From positions 2,080,327 to 2,144,326 of the forward strand of contig NZ_CP022162.1 of assembly GCF_003293595.1 (NCBI RefSeq): a stretch of DNA of 64,000 bases. The letters run 5' to 3'. A program made the translations under genes and the position numbers. Source of the DNA: Microbacterium sp. PM5. GTDB lineage: Bacteria > Actinomycetota > Actinomycetes > Actinomycetales > Microbacteriaceae. Under the pieces are notes generated by a model, which was not told where the DNA came from, did no database searches, and worked only from the letters and a program-made list of their open reading frames with translations. The first letter of the stretch is position 1. Every line of letters starts with the position of its first letter. This document shows positions 26,751-39,863 of this stretch, one piece after another.

Positions 26751-27404
26751 TCAGGCGCCGCGTGTCGCGCGGAGAACACGCGTCGGCTCGTCGATGACAC
26801 CTTCGCCGACTGTCTCGACACGCACATCCGTGAGCTTGTAGCGACGGATCGCCTTCTCCGCAGCAGTGATCTCATTCTCTGCGTTGGCGCCCTTGAGCAG
26901 CACCAGTTCCCCGCCCGGGCGCAGCAGGGGAGCGGTCACCGGGATCAGAGTGCGCAAGGCGCTCACGGCACGTGCGGTGACGGCATCCAGAACCGGACCA
27001 CCGGTCCACTCTTCGCCGCGTGCGCGTACCACCTCGACGTTGTCGAGACCGAGGTCAGCCGTCTGCTCCTCGAGCCACGCGACGCGGCGCTCCATCGGCT
27101 CGATGAGGACCCACTGCACATCCGGCCTGGCGATGGCGAGCACGAGCCCCGGAAGGCCGGCGCCGGATCCGACGTCCGCCACGCGCCCGCCGGTGGGGAA
27201 GAGCGGGGCCGCGATGGCGGAGTTGAGAATATGCCGGTTCCACAACCGAGGAGGTTCGAGTGGGCCGATAAGGCCGCGCTCCTCCCCGTGCGCGCCAAGA
27301 GCGGCGGTGAACCGGCGCGCAAGCGGCAAGCGGTCTCCGAAGATGACGAGCGCCGAGGCCGGCTCCGACTCCATCGCAACTGTTTCACGTGAAACATCGT
27401 CCAT
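26751..27404 (-). CDS. rsmG: 16S rRNA (guanine(527)-N7)-methyltransferase RsmG
   Basis: A 217-residue cytosolic SAM-dependent methyltransferase that modifies G527 of 16S rRNA; loss gives low-level streptomycin resistance in other bacteria. SAM-binding motif: VADVGSGAGLPGLVLAIARP. Also typical are PPRLWNRHILNSAIAAPLF and VTARAVSALRTLIPVTAPLL. ATG 27404 is 5 bp after the jag stop. The first residues (DVSRETV) are encoded by a perfect parS site, as often in Actinobacteria; an internal ATG at 27374 would exclude it. It lies in the conserved rpmH-rnpA-yidD-yidC-jag-rsmG operon before the partition genes. Confidence 0.95.
   Translation of the reverse strand: MDDVSRETVAMESEPASALVIFGDRLPLARRFTAALGAHGEERGLIGPLEPPRLWNRHILNSAIAAPLFPTGGRVADVGSGAGLPGLVLAIARPDVQWVLIEPMERRVAWLEEQTADLGLDNVEVVRARGEEWTGGPVLDAVTARAVSALRTLIPVTAPLLRPGGELVLLKGANAENEITAAEKAIRRYKLTDVRVETVGEGVIDEPTRVLRATRGA
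27381..27396. other. parS site 6, inside rsmG
   Basis: Perfect 16-bp TGTTTCACGTGAAACA within codons 4-8 of rsmG (residues VSRET). It is the best match to the consensus in the window. Confidence 0.92.
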
Positions 27405-27409
27405 GGGCG

Positions 27410-27916
27410 TCAGGCGCGACGAATCACCGTGTGACGATCGGCGCCATCGCCGTACGACTCCGAGATCAAGCCGCGGTCGGCGACGATGTCGTGCACGAGC
27501 TTGCGTTCGTAACTCGTCATCGCGGGAAGCGACGCCTGCGACGCGCCCTCATCCAGTCGGGCGATCGCGCGATCGACGAGCTTCTCCAACTGACGCTGAC
27601 GCGCGTCGCGGGATCCGCCGACGTCGAGGATCAGGCGCGAGAAGCGGCCGGTCTTCGTCTGCACGGCGATGCGCACGAGCTCCTGCAGTGCCTGTACCGT
27701 GTCGGGCTCCGAAAGCAGCCGAAGGCTCTCGGCATCGTCGTTCTCGACCGACACGTAGGCGCGGCCCCCGCGAACGTCCAGAGCAAGGTCGCCATCGATA
27801 TCGGCGATGTCGAGGAGCACCTCGAGATAGTCGGCCGCGATGTCACCTTCCTGCTCGAGCTGCTCGGTGGTCGCAACGGGACGCTCGGTCGCGTCGCTCT
27901 CGGAAATCGTGCTCAT
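27410..27916 (-). CDS. jag: Jag/KhpB-family RNA-binding protein (KH-R3H)
   Basis: A 168-residue cytosolic RNA-binding protein. After an acidic lead (MSTISESDATERP) comes the KH-like part (DGDLALDVRGGRAYVSVEND, then ALQELVRIAVQTKTGRFSRL) and a C-terminal R3H domain (LPAMTSYERKLVHDIVADRG, ending ISESYGDGADRHTVIRR). It lacks the N-terminal Jag-N domain of Firmicutes and is the short actinobacterial form. It sits in the yidC-jag-rsmG segment; in Gram-positive bacteria homologues (KhpB/EloR) act with KhpA in cell elongation and sRNA binding. Confidence 0.92.
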   Translation of the reverse strand: MSTISESDATERPVATTEQLEQEGDIAADYLEVLLDIADIDGDLALDVRGGRAYVSVENDDAESLRLLSEPDTVQALQELVRIAVQTKTGRFSRLILDVGGSRDARQRQLEKLVDRAIARLDEGASQASLPAMTSYERKLVHDIVADRGLISESYGDGADRHTVIRRA

Positions 27917-27944
27917 GAGGGTCCTCGGAGAATCGTCGATCCGG

Positions 27945-29072
27945 TCAGGAATCGGTGGTGGGCTTGTTCTTCGGCGCCTGCGACTGCTTCTTCGCGCGCT
28001 GCTTGCTCACCGGCTGCTGACGCTTGGGAGCTGCGGCCTTCGCCTTCTGCGCCTCTTCGTAGAGACGCTGCTGCTCGGCCTGGTACTTCTCCAACGGCAC
28101 GATCTTCCCCTGAGCATCGATCGCCTTGCCCTTGCGCGCGAGCCGCTCTTCGCGCGCCTTGGCCGCCTCGGAGCCGGGCGTCGGCAGGTTTCGGATCACG
28201 AGGAACTGCTGAACCATGGTCCAGATGTTCGACGTGAACCAGTACAGGACCACGCCGAGGGGGAAGAAGATGCCGGAGAAGATGAAGGCCAACGGCAGGA
28301 TGTAGAGCATGATGCGCTGCATCTGGTAGGCCTGGCCGGTCTTGGCCTCGGGGGAGAGGTTCTTCGAGATGATCTGCAGCTGAGTGATGAACTGCGAGGC
28401 GATCATCAGCACCACGAGCACGATCAGGATCGCGACGGTGGCTTCCCAGCCGTCCGGCTTCTGATTGATGGCTTCGACGAGGCTGGTGTGCAGGGGGGCG
28501 ACGCCGAACAGCTTCGCCTCGTAGAACTGCCAGGTGAGGTCCTTGCTCAGCAGGCCCACACCGCCCACACCCCACTCGGCGTGCTTCTTCACATCGCTGA
28601 GCGTGTAGAACATGCCGAGCAGGATCGGCATCTGCACCAGCAGCGGCAGACAGCTCGAGACCGGCGTCGTGCCGTGCTTCTTGTACAGAGCCATCGTCTC
28701 GCGGCTCATCGCCTCGCGGGAGAGCTGATCCTTCTTGCCTCGGTACTTCTCCTGAACTTTTCGCAGTTCAGGGGCGATTTCCATCATCTTGCGCTGACTC
28801 TTGATCTGACGCACGAAGAGAGGGATGAGGGCGCTGCGGACGACGATCACGAGGCCCATGATCGAGAGCACCCACGTGAGTCCGGCGTCGGCCTGGAGGC
28901 CGAGCGAGGTGAAGATCCAGTGCCAGAACACCAGGATCGCCTCGACGATCCACTTGAACGGCCACATGATGGTGCTGAAGAAGTCGAGGCTCGACGACGG
29001 CGCCGGCGTGGTCGGCGTCGGCACGACGGGGGTCGGTGTCGCCGCGGCGGCGGCGTACAGAAGATCCAGCAC
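27945..29072 (-). CDS. yidC: Membrane protein insertase YidC/Oxa1
   Basis: A 375-residue insertase of the cytoplasmic membrane that inserts and folds membrane proteins, alone or with SecYEG. The GTG start at 29072 is supported by AGAAAGGA upstream. A first helix (WPFKWIVEAILVFWHWIFTS) is followed by a helix with the conserved Arg region (VRSALIPLFVRQIKSQRKMM), the coiled EKYRGKKDQLSREAM cytosolic loop and three further helices (CLPLLVQMPILLGMFY, IMLYILPLAFIFSGIFFPLG, VLYWFTSNIWTMVQQF). The tail is Lys/Gln-rich and basic, which helps ribosome binding. Operon with yidD, rnpA, rpmH upstream and jag, rsmG downstream. Confidence 0.96.
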   Translation of the reverse strand: MLDLLYAAAAATPTPVVPTPTTPAPSSSLDFFSTIMWPFKWIVEAILVFWHWIFTSLGLQADAGLTWVLSIMGLVIVVRSALIPLFVRQIKSQRKMMEIAPELRKVQEKYRGKKDQLSREAMSRETMALYKKHGTTPVSSCLPLLVQMPILLGMFYTLSDVKKHAEWGVGGVGLLSKDLTWQFYEAKLFGVAPLHTSLVEAINQKPDGWEATVAILIVLVVLMIASQFITQLQIISKNLSPEAKTGQAYQMQRIMLYILPLAFIFSGIFFPLGVVLYWFTSNIWTMVQQFLVIRNLPTPGSEAAKAREERLARKGKAIDAQGKIVPLEKYQAEQQRLYEEAQKAKAAAPKRQQPVSKQRAKKQSQAPKNKPTTDS

Positions 29073-29075
29073 GGA

Positions 29076-29462
29076 TCAGTCCTTTCTCGGCGACGCGTCG
29101 GGCGACGCCTCACCTGTGGATGGCACGACGAAACCGAACCGGGTCAGCTCGTGTCGAAAGTTCTCGTGCAAGGGCACATCATCGATTCCACCACGCGCCC
29201 AGGGGTGACAGCGCGCAAGGCGGGCAGCGGTGAGCGCTGATCCCTTGACGAGGCCATGCTGCTGAACCGCTCCGACCGCGTAGGCAGAGCACGACGGATA
29301 GTACTTGCAGACGTCGCCGTACAGATGCGAGATCGTCGCGCGATAGCCGTGGAGCACGAGAAGCCCGGCGTTGCGCGGCAGGAGAGGGATGGACGAGAGC
29401 ACACCGGATGCCGTGAGGTGGCCCGTGCCGAGAGAGTACGAGGGGAGGGTGGTCGTACTCAC
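29076..29462 (-). CDS. yidD: Membrane protein insertion efficiency factor YidD
   Basis: A protein of about 128 residues with the compact YidD signature LYGDVCKYYPSCSAYAVGAV and then LTAARLARCHPWARGGIDDV. The family associates with the inner membrane and helps YidC-dependent insertion. The start is placed at GTG 29462, which overlaps the rnpA stop (GTGA); an ATG eight codons upstream would overlap rnpA by 28 bp. The N-terminal ~45 residues before the core are longer than usual for YidD (~75-90 aa), so a GTG at the HGYRATISHLYG block is also possible. The yidC start follows within 4 bp. Confidence 0.9.
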   Translation of the reverse strand: MSTTTLPSYSLGTGHLTASGVLSSIPLLPRNAGLLVLHGYRATISHLYGDVCKYYPSCSAYAVGAVQQHGLVKGSALTAARLARCHPWARGGIDDVPLHENFRHELTRFGFVVPSTGEASPDASPRKD

Positions 29463-29797
29463 GCGGCGGCCCGTCGCGTCAGACATCTCGTGACCTCGTC
29501 GCGCAGCTGCGCGAAGTCGGCGGAGGCAGCGCTCGGCAGCGCGCGGATGACGATGTCCGCTCCCGGGCGGACATCGTCGATGGCCTGCGCGCAGACGGCC
29601 TTCAGGCGTCGACGAACGGTGTTGCGAACGACCGCACCGCCCACCTGCTTGCTGACGATGAAGCCGAAACGCGGTGGCCGCTGCTCCGTCGAGGTCGTGA
29701 CGTACGTCACGGTGTGCGGCGCGGCACAGCGGACACCCCTGCGGACGACGGTCTTGTACTCCGCCCCGCGGGTGATGCGGTTCCCGCGCGCCAGCAC
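29459..29797 (-). CDS. rnpA: Ribonuclease P protein component
   Basis: A 112-residue basic protein, the cofactor of RNase P RNA in 5' maturation of tRNAs. The core motif RFGFIVSKQVGGAVVRNTVRR is the RNR signature of RnpA; GADIVIRALPSAASADFAQL follows. The GTG start at 29797 lies 10 bp after the rpmH stop and agrees with the usual RnpA length; longer frames would run into rpmH. The gene overlaps yidD by 4 bp. Confidence 0.95.
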   Translation of the reverse strand: MLARGNRITRGAEYKTVVRRGVRCAAPHTVTYVTTSTEQRPPRFGFIVSKQVGGAVVRNTVRRRLKAVCAQAIDDVRPGADIVIRALPSAASADFAQLRDEVTRCLTRRAAA

Positions 29798-29807
29798 TTT
29801 CGTCGGA

Positions 29808-29945
29808 TCAGGCGGACAGCTCGGTGCGACCCTTGGCGCGGCGCGCCGACAGGATCGAACGGCCGGCACGCGTGCGCATGCGGGCGCGGAAGCCGTGCTT
29901 CTTGGCGCGGCGGCGGTTGTTGGGCTGGAACGTGCGCTTGCTCAT
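29808..29945 (-). CDS. rpmH: 50S ribosomal protein L34
   Basis: A 45-residue, very basic ribosomal protein ([20 protein letters not shown] start, [15 protein letters not shown] end). Length and sequence are diagnostic of L34. ATG 29945 has GGAG upstream. It is the first gene of the rpmH-rnpA-yidD-yidC-jag-rsmG operon, divergent from dnaA, the standard oriC-proximal arrangement. Confidence 0.97.
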   Translation of the reverse strand: MSKRTFQPNNRRRAKKHGFRARMRTRAGRSILSARRAKGRTELSA

Positions 29946-30272
29946 GAGGATCACTCCGGATCGGCGGTCACCCGAACGCTCTAGACCGGGGACACGGGGT
30001 ACAGGGACTGTCCAGGAGCGTCCGAAGGCGCCCCAGGGCATAAGTCAACCGACTAAGGCTACGTCGAGAACCACAAGAACTCAAACCGAAGCACCCGGAC
30101 GGGTCATTATCCACCGACTGTGGATAGCGTGTGGTGAAGACACGCGGGGCGGATCTACAGTGGATTTTGCTCTTCGCGGGGTCGCTGACTACCGTGACTG
30201 CGGTAGTTATCCACAGGTTCGATCATCATCGATGTCGCCCTGCCCCGCACCGATCCCACCCCCGGAGGGGAC
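29946..30272. promoter_or_regulatory. rpmH-dnaA divergent promoter region with DnaA boxes
   Basis: A 327-bp gap. DnaA-box-like 9-mers: TTATCCACC (30107-30115), TGTGGATAG (30119-30127, opposite strand) and a perfect TTATCCACA (30207-30215), 58 bp before dnaA. They suggest autoregulation of dnaA by DnaA and possibly a second origin component. A TTGACT is present on the minus strand (30043-30048), but I could not pair it with a good -10 for rpmH. No gene is seen. Confidence 0.75.
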
Positions 30273-31691
30273 ATGTCACAGCACGAAACTCCAGATGTCC
30301 CCGTCTGGACCGCCGTGCTGGAAGAGCTCTCCGGAGACGAGCGCGTCACTCCGCAGTTGCAGGGCTTCATCAATCTCGCCGTCGCCCAGGGCGTCATGAG
30401 CGGCACGCTGTACCTCGATGTGCCCAACGACCTCACCGCGGCTCAGCTCAACAAGCGTCTGCGGGCACCCATCATGGAGGCTCTGGCCCGCGTTGACGCC
30501 GAGCCGGCGGCATCGTCGTTCCGTGTGGTGGTGAACCCCGAGCTCGCCGACGCGCATCTGACGGTTCCGGTTCCCGTTCAATCCGCGTCCGCGCCGGTCC
30601 CGATCGCCCGACCGGCCGCCGAAGACTACGCGGAGACGGCGGCATCACCCTCGCGCAATGACACCCGCCTGAATCCGAAGTACAGCTTCGACAACTTCGT
30701 CATTGGTCAGTCCAACCGCTTCGCACACGCGGCGGCCGTCGCCGTTGCTGAAGCGCCCGCGAAGGCCTACAACCCCCTCTTCATCTACGGCGACTCGGGG
30801 CTGGGCAAGACCCACCTCCTGCACGCGATCGGCGACTACGCGCTCAGTCTCTACACCGGCATCCGCGTGCGATACGTCTCCAGCGAAGAGTTCACCAACG
30901 ACTTCATCAACTCCATCGCCAACAACCGCGGCTCCGCGTTCCAGGCTCGCTACCGCGATGTCGACATCCTGCTGATCGACGACATCCAATTCCTCCAGGG
31001 AAAAGCAGAGACGCAGGAGGCGTTCTTCCACACCTTCAACACGCTCCACGATCACGACAAGCAGGTCGTCATCACCAGCGATGTGCCACCGCGCCACCTC
31101 ACCGGCTTCGAAGACCGCATGCGCAGCCGCTTCGAGTGGGGCCTCATCACCGACGTCCAGGCCCCGGACCTCGAGACCCGCATCGCGATCCTGCGCAAGA
31201 AGGCGCAGTCCGAGCGCCTCCTCGTTCCCGACGACGTCCTCGAGTACATCGCCACCAAGGTGTCGAGCAACATCCGCGAACTGGAGGGCGCGCTGATCCG
31301 TGTGTCCGCCTTCGCGAGCTTGAACCGCTCGACGCTGGACATCTCGCTGGCCCAGACGGTCTTGCGCGACATCGTCGACACCGACGACGCGAACGTCATC
31401 TCTCCGACCGACATCATCACGGCCACCGCCCAGTACTTCCGACTGTCGGTGGACGACCTGTACGGGTCGAGTCGGTCCCAGTCCATCGCGACCGCACGTC
31501 AGATCGCCATGTACCTGTGCCGGGAGCGCACGAGCCTTTCCCTCCCGAAGATCGGCCAGCTGTTCGGCAACCGAGATCACACCACGGTGATGTACGCGTA
31601 CAAGAAGATCAGCGAGCTGATGAAGGAACGGCGCTCCATCTACAACCAGGTCTCCGAGATCACGACGCAGCTCGGCCGCGTCGGACGTTGA
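30273..31691 (+). CDS. dnaA: Chromosomal replication initiator DnaA
   Basis: A 472-residue initiator ATPase that binds DnaA boxes at oriC and melts the origin. Domain I (residues 1-90) is followed by a linker rich in Pro/Ala/Val and the AAA+ core: Walker [16 protein letters not shown], Walker [16 protein letters not shown], sensor region [20 protein letters not shown]. The DNA-binding domain IV carries the DnaA signature [20 protein letters not shown]. The start is ATG 30273 with GGAGGGG upstream. The gene begins the dnaA-dnaN-recF block; a rho-independent terminator follows at once. Confidence 0.98.
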   Translation: MSQHETPDVPVWTAVLEELSGDERVTPQLQGFINLAVAQGVMSGTLYLDVPNDLTAAQLNKRLRAPIMEALARVDAEPAASSFRVVVNPELADAHLTVPVPVQSASAPVPIARPAAEDYAETAASPSRNDTRLNPKYSFDNFVIGQSNRFAHAAAVAVAEAPAKAYNPLFIYGDSGLGKTHLLHAIGDYALSLYTGIRVRYVSSEEFTNDFINSIANNRGSAFQARYRDVDILLIDDIQFLQGKAETQEAFFHTFNTLHDHDKQVVITSDVPPRHLTGFEDRMRSRFEWGLITDVQAPDLETRIAILRKKAQSERLLVPDDVLEYIATKVSSNIRELEGALIRVSAFASLNRSTLDISLAQTVLRDIVDTDDANVISPTDIITATAQYFRLSVDDLYGSSRSQSIATARQIAMYLCRERTSLSLPKIGQLFGNRDHTTVMYAYKKISELMKERRSIYNQVSEITTQLGRVGR

Positions 31692-32155
31692 GCACCTGCC
31701 CCGTCTGGGCCGGAAAGACCCTCGGTGTCGTCACCGGGGGTCTTTTCGCGCAGATCGTGCTTGACAGCCTCACACAGGCGGCGCCAATATACGCGTTCTG
31801 CACAGTGTGGACAGGCTGTGGATAACTCGGCATCCCCGTGGAGTCTTGTGAGTCGATGACGGTGGGCTGTGGATGACGATCGGACGACGGGGCGGGCATC
31901 GTCGCCCTCACCCACCGACTCTCCGCAGGGTGCCCACAAGTTACACGCGTGTGGTTTCCCTGTCGCGACAGGGATCGGTCGAGTTCTCCACAGTTTCCAC
32001 AGCCGTTAACACCATGACAGAGAACTTCATCAAGGAATCCGATTCGATCACCTCACGGTGTCGAGGGCTGAGGCACGGCGAAAGGATGCCGGGTCAATCC
32101 GTTCGGATCGTGGCACTAGCATGGGAGGGCCCTACTCGACGTCAAGGGAGCGCCA
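31692..32155. other. Predicted chromosomal origin oriC (dnaA-dnaN interval)
   Basis: A 464-bp noncoding stretch with a cluster of DnaA-box-like 9-mers: TGTGGACAG (31806-31814), a perfect TGTGGATAA (31817-31825), TGTGGATGA (31868-31876), TTCTCCACA (31984-31992) and GTTTCCACA (31993-32001). The part from about 32005 to 32060 is relatively AT-rich (GTTAACACC, GAGAACTTCATC) and may be the unwinding element. A TAGCAT-type -10 for dnaN is near 32116. Gene order agrees with the standard actinobacterial oriC. Confidence 0.85.
31714..31746 (+). terminator. Rho-independent terminator of dnaA
   Basis: Stem arms 31714-31727 (AAAGACCCTCGGTG) and 31732-31745 (CACCGGGGGTCTTT), 14 bp with one G-T wobble and a TCGT loop, followed by T residues (TTTTCG). 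Confidence 0.85.
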
Positions 32156-33298
32156 GTGAAGTTCCACGTGAATCGCGATGTGTTCAGCGAGGCCGTGTCG
32201 TTCGTCGTCAAGCTCCTGCCGCAGCGCAACCCGCAGCCGATCTTGGCGGGTGTGCTGATCGAGGCATCCGAGGACGGCCTGTCGCTGGCGGCCTTCGACT
32301 ACGAGGCGTCGGCGCGCACGACGATCGAGGCGACGGTCGACGATCCGGGCACCATCCTCGTCCACGGACGACTGCTGTCCGAGATCGCGAGCCGACTGCC
32401 CAACGCGCCCATCCAGATCGAGGTCGGCGAGGACGACGGCATCCTGCTCACCTGCGGGTCCGCACGCTTCACCCTCGCGTCGATGCCGGTGCAGGAATAC
32501 CCCGCGATCCCCGAGGTCTCGGGCGAGTCGGGACTCGTGCCCGCGGAGGACTTCGCCACCGCGATCGCCCAGGTGGCCTTCGCTGCCTCCCGTGACGACG
32601 TCACCCCCGTGCTCACCGGTGTCCAGCTGGAGGTGGCGGGCACCGAGCTCAGCCTCGTCGCGACAGATCGCTACCGTGTGGCCCTGCGCGACGTGAAGTT
32701 CGACGGCGGGGGTGTCGCCAGCGACGAGTCGACGACCGCACTCGTGCCCGCGCGTACGCTCACCGAGGTCGGAAAGACCTTCGCGCACTCCGGCGACATC
32801 CAGATCTCCTTCTCCGGATCCGGCGATCGCGAGATCATCGCCTTCACCGCGGGCAACAAGACGGTGACCTCGCTGCTGATCAAGGGAAACTTCCCTCCGG
32901 TGCGTCGCCTCTTCCCCGAGCAGACCGATCACTACGCCGTCGTCAACACGGCGGAGCTGGCCGAAGCGGTCCGTCGCGTCGCCCTCGTTCTCGACCGCTC
33001 CGCGCCGCTGCGATTCACGTTCACCGCGGACGGCGTCTCGATGGATGCCTCGGGCACCGAGCAGGCCCGGGCGACCGAGTCGGTCGATGCGACCCTCACC
33101 GGCGAGGACGTGACGCTGGGACTGAACCCGCAGTACCTCCTCGAGGCCCTCGGAGCCGTCAAGAGCGAGTTCGCGCGGATCACCTTCACGTCCAGCGACA
33201 ACGCCAACAAGCTCAGCCCCGTGCTGATCACGCCGCAGACGTCGGGGACGCCCGAGAGCTTCAAGTACCTGTTGCAGCCCAACCTGCTGCTGCGCTGA
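32156..33298 (+). CDS. dnaN: DNA polymerase III subunit beta (sliding clamp)
   Basis: A 380-residue clamp that tethers the replicative polymerase to DNA. Three DNA-clamp domains of ~120 residues are recognisable: MKFHVNRDVFSEAVSFVVKL at the start, PVLTGVQLEVAGTELSLVAT in domain II, and domain III ending in SFKYLLQPNLLLR, close to the family C-terminus. The GTG start at 32156 has GGGAG upstream, 8 nt before. recF follows after 60 bp with its own promoter. Confidence 0.98.
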   Translation: MKFHVNRDVFSEAVSFVVKLLPQRNPQPILAGVLIEASEDGLSLAAFDYEASARTTIEATVDDPGTILVHGRLLSEIASRLPNAPIQIEVGEDDGILLTCGSARFTLASMPVQEYPAIPEVSGESGLVPAEDFATAIAQVAFAASRDDVTPVLTGVQLEVAGTELSLVATDRYRVALRDVKFDGGGVASDESTTALVPARTLTEVGKTFAHSGDIQISFSGSGDREIIAFTAGNKTVTSLLIKGNFPPVRRLFPEQTDHYAVVNTAELAEAVRRVALVLDRSAPLRFTFTADGVSMDASGTEQARATESVDATLTGEDVTLGLNPQYLLEALGAVKSEFARITFTSSDNANKLSPVLITPQTSGTPESFKYLLQPNLLLR

Positions 33299-33346
33299 CG
33301 TCTTCTGCGCTCTCCCGGCGCACCGTCGGGAGTCGGCACCGCCGAA

Positions 33347-33352
33347 TAGGCT
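33347..33352 (+). promoter_or_regulatory. -10 element of recF (leaderless)
   Basis: TAGGCT ends 6 nt before the GTG at 33359, so the transcript should begin at the start codon. recF is therefore not only read through from dnaN. Confidence 0.55.
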
Positions 33353-33358
33353 GGGTCG

Positions 33359-34561
33359 GTGATCGTGGAGCAGCTCAGCCTCGTCGACTTCCGCAACTAT
33401 GCGGCCGCCGACGTCACGCTGGATGCCGGCGCCAACGTCTTCGTCGGCCGCAACGGCCAGGGCAAGACGAACCTCGCCGAAGCCATCGGCTTCTTCGCCA
33501 CCCTCGGGTCGCATCGCGTGTCGCAGGACGCTCCGATGGTGCGCGACGGCGCGGATGCCGCCATCGTGCGCATGCGTCTCGCGTACGGTGAACGGCGCGT
33601 GATGCTCGAGGCCCAGGTGAACCGGACGGGCAGCAACAAGGCGCGCGTCAACGGCTCGCCGGTGAAGACGTCTGAGCTTCCGCGCTACGCCCAGGTCGTC
33701 CTGTTCGCGCCGGAAGATCTGCAGATCGTCCGGTCCGATCCCTCCGCGCGCCGCCGCTTCGCCGACCAGCTCCTCATCCAGCGCGCACCGCGGATGGCGG
33801 GAGTGCTCTCCGATTACGACCGTGTCCTCAAGCAGCGCACCGCTCTGCTGAAGTCGGCGCGTGCGCGTGGCGTGCGTGGGGATGCACTGTCCACCTTGGA
33901 CGTCTGGGACGACAAGCTCGTCCAGCTCGGCACCGACGTGATCCGCGCGCGACTCGCCCTCGTCGACGATCTCGCCGGTCCCGTCGCGCGGGCCTACACC
34001 GCGATCGCCGGCGCCGACCATCGGCCCGAGATGGAGTGGATGCTCTCCATCGGCGGCCTCGACCCCGACGATGACGACATCGGGGCCGTCGACGGCTCGC
34101 CGGCGACCGTGAGGGGGCTGGGTGCCGGGGACATCCAGCGCATCTTCCGCGAGCAGCTCGTCGCGGTGCGCGCGTCGGAGCTGGAACGAGGGCTGACGTT
34201 GGTCGGTCCACATCGCGATGATCTCCTGCTGCGGGTGCGCGGCCTGCCGGTGAAGGGCTACGCATCGCACGGTGAATCCTGGTCGGTCGCCCTCGCCCTG
34301 CGTCTCGCGTCGGCAGAGCTTCTGCGTGCGCAGTCGCAGCTGGGCGATCCGGTGCTGATTCTCGATGATGTCTTCGCCGAGCTCGACGCCGATCGCCGTT
34401 CGCGCCTGGCGGCACTCGTCGAGGGCTACGAGCAGGTGGTCGTCACGGCCGCCGTCGAGGAGGATGTGCCTGCCGCACTGCGCGCGCGGACGGTGCGCGT
34501 GGTCGCGGGAACGATCGTGGCCGCCGACGCGGACGAGGATGCGAAGGTCGACGATGAGTGA
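33359..34561 (+). CDS. recF: DNA replication and repair protein RecF
   Basis: A 400-residue SMC-like ATPase that helps load RecA at gaps. Walker A is FVGRNGQGKTNLAEAI, the signature region is GESWSVALALRLASAELL and Walker B is LILDDVFAELDADRRSRLAA. Length is normal. GTG 33359 begins directly after a TAGGCT promoter. The DUF721 gene overlaps its end by 8 bp. No gnd gene lies between dnaN and recF, unlike in Streptomyces and some other Actinobacteria. Confidence 0.96.
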   Translation: MIVEQLSLVDFRNYAAADVTLDAGANVFVGRNGQGKTNLAEAIGFFATLGSHRVSQDAPMVRDGADAAIVRMRLAYGERRVMLEAQVNRTGSNKARVNGSPVKTSELPRYAQVVLFAPEDLQIVRSDPSARRRFADQLLIQRAPRMAGVLSDYDRVLKQRTALLKSARARGVRGDALSTLDVWDDKLVQLGTDVIRARLALVDDLAGPVARAYTAIAGADHRPEMEWMLSIGGLDPDDDDIGAVDGSPATVRGLGAGDIQRIFREQLVAVRASELERGLTLVGPHRDDLLLRVRGLPVKGYASHGESWSVALALRLASAELLRAQSQLGDPVLILDDVFAELDADRRSRLAALVEGYEQVVVTAAVEEDVPAALRARTVRVVAGTIVAADADEDAKVDDE

Positions 34562-35039
34562 CGAGATCCCGGAGACGATCGGCACGTATCTGCGCCTGCG
34601 CGGCCTGGAGCCGTCTGCGCGCACGGCACGCCGGCGCAAGAAGCGCTCTGTCGACGACGATGACAAACAGCCGTTCGCTCCCGGCCGCGATCCCAAGGGG
34701 GTCGCCGACGTGCTCTCGGACCTCACACGTCAGTCGGGCTGGGATGCGCAGCTGGCGCGCGAAGACCTCGTCCTCCAGTGGACGGATGTCGCAGGCGAGG
34801 AGACGGCCCGTCACGCGCATCCCGTCGCCCTCGCCGACGGACTTCTGACCGTGCAGTGCGATTCGACGGCGTGGGCGAAGAACCTGCAGCTGATGCGCGC
34901 GGAGATCGTGACGCAGCTGATGCGGCGCTTCCCGGATGCCGGGGTGCAGAATGTCCGATTCGTGGGACCGGACGTCCCCTCATGGAAATGGGGCCCCAGA
35001 GCCGTTCCAGGGCGGGGTCCTCGCGATACCTACGGTTGA
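34554..35039 (+). CDS. DUF721 family protein
   Basis: A 161-residue, small, basic protein of the DUF721/DciA-like family that is encoded between recF and gyrB in Actinobacteria. The core is QSGWDAQLAREDLVLQWTDV, AGEETARHAHPVALADGLLT and DSTAWAKNLQLMRAEIVTQL. Related DciA proteins load the replicative helicase in many bacteria; this is likely here, but it is inference. ATG 34554 overlaps the recF stop (8 bp). The N-terminal ~55 residues are charged and probably unordered. Confidence 0.88.
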   Translation: MSDEIPETIGTYLRLRGLEPSARTARRRKKRSVDDDDKQPFAPGRDPKGVADVLSDLTRQSGWDAQLAREDLVLQWTDVAGEETARHAHPVALADGLLTVQCDSTAWAKNLQLMRAEIVTQLMRRFPDAGVQNVRFVGPDVPSWKWGPRAVPGRGPRDTYG

Positions 35040-35116
35040 AGAGGGTCCGAGGGCATCTGGAACGATTTCAGGGCGCCACAGGGGCCTTCTCCGGGCTTTC
35101 GAGGGTCCTGTGGGGG

Positions 35117-35122
35117 TAGAAT
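35117..35122 (+). promoter_or_regulatory. -10 element of gyrB
   Basis: TAGAAT at 35117-35122, about 40 bp before the gyrB ATG, with AGGAG near 35146. This gives a short leader of about 34 nt. gyrB expression in Actinobacteria responds to supercoiling, but nothing here proves that. Confidence 0.6.
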
Positions 35123-35135
35123 GAGACGTCTCTGA

Positions 35136-37202
<2,067 letters not shown>

Positions 37203-37207
37203 TGCCT

Positions 37208-37247
37208 TTCGACTCGTCGAGCGAGGAGCGCAGCGACGAGTCGAAAC
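37208..37247. repeat. Dispersed palindromic repeat, copy E (short form) between gyrB and gyrA
   Basis: TTTCGACTCGTCG (37208-37220) and its exact complement at 37235-37247, with a 14-nt loop. It begins 6 bp after the gyrB stop, so the gyrBA mRNA would carry this hairpin between the genes. Confidence 0.8.
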
Positions 37248-37286
37248 GCGACACACGCACCCCGGCCCCCGTGAGAACGAGAAGAC

Positions 37287-39859
<2,573 letters not shown>

Positions 39860-39863
<4 letters not shown>

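Noticed and set aside
32159..32172. parS-like GTTCCACGTGAATC at the dnaN start
   Set aside because: At least two mismatches from the core and explained by coding (KFHVNR).
32132..34726. 864-aa minus-strand frame
   Set aside because: Shadow of dnaN and recF.
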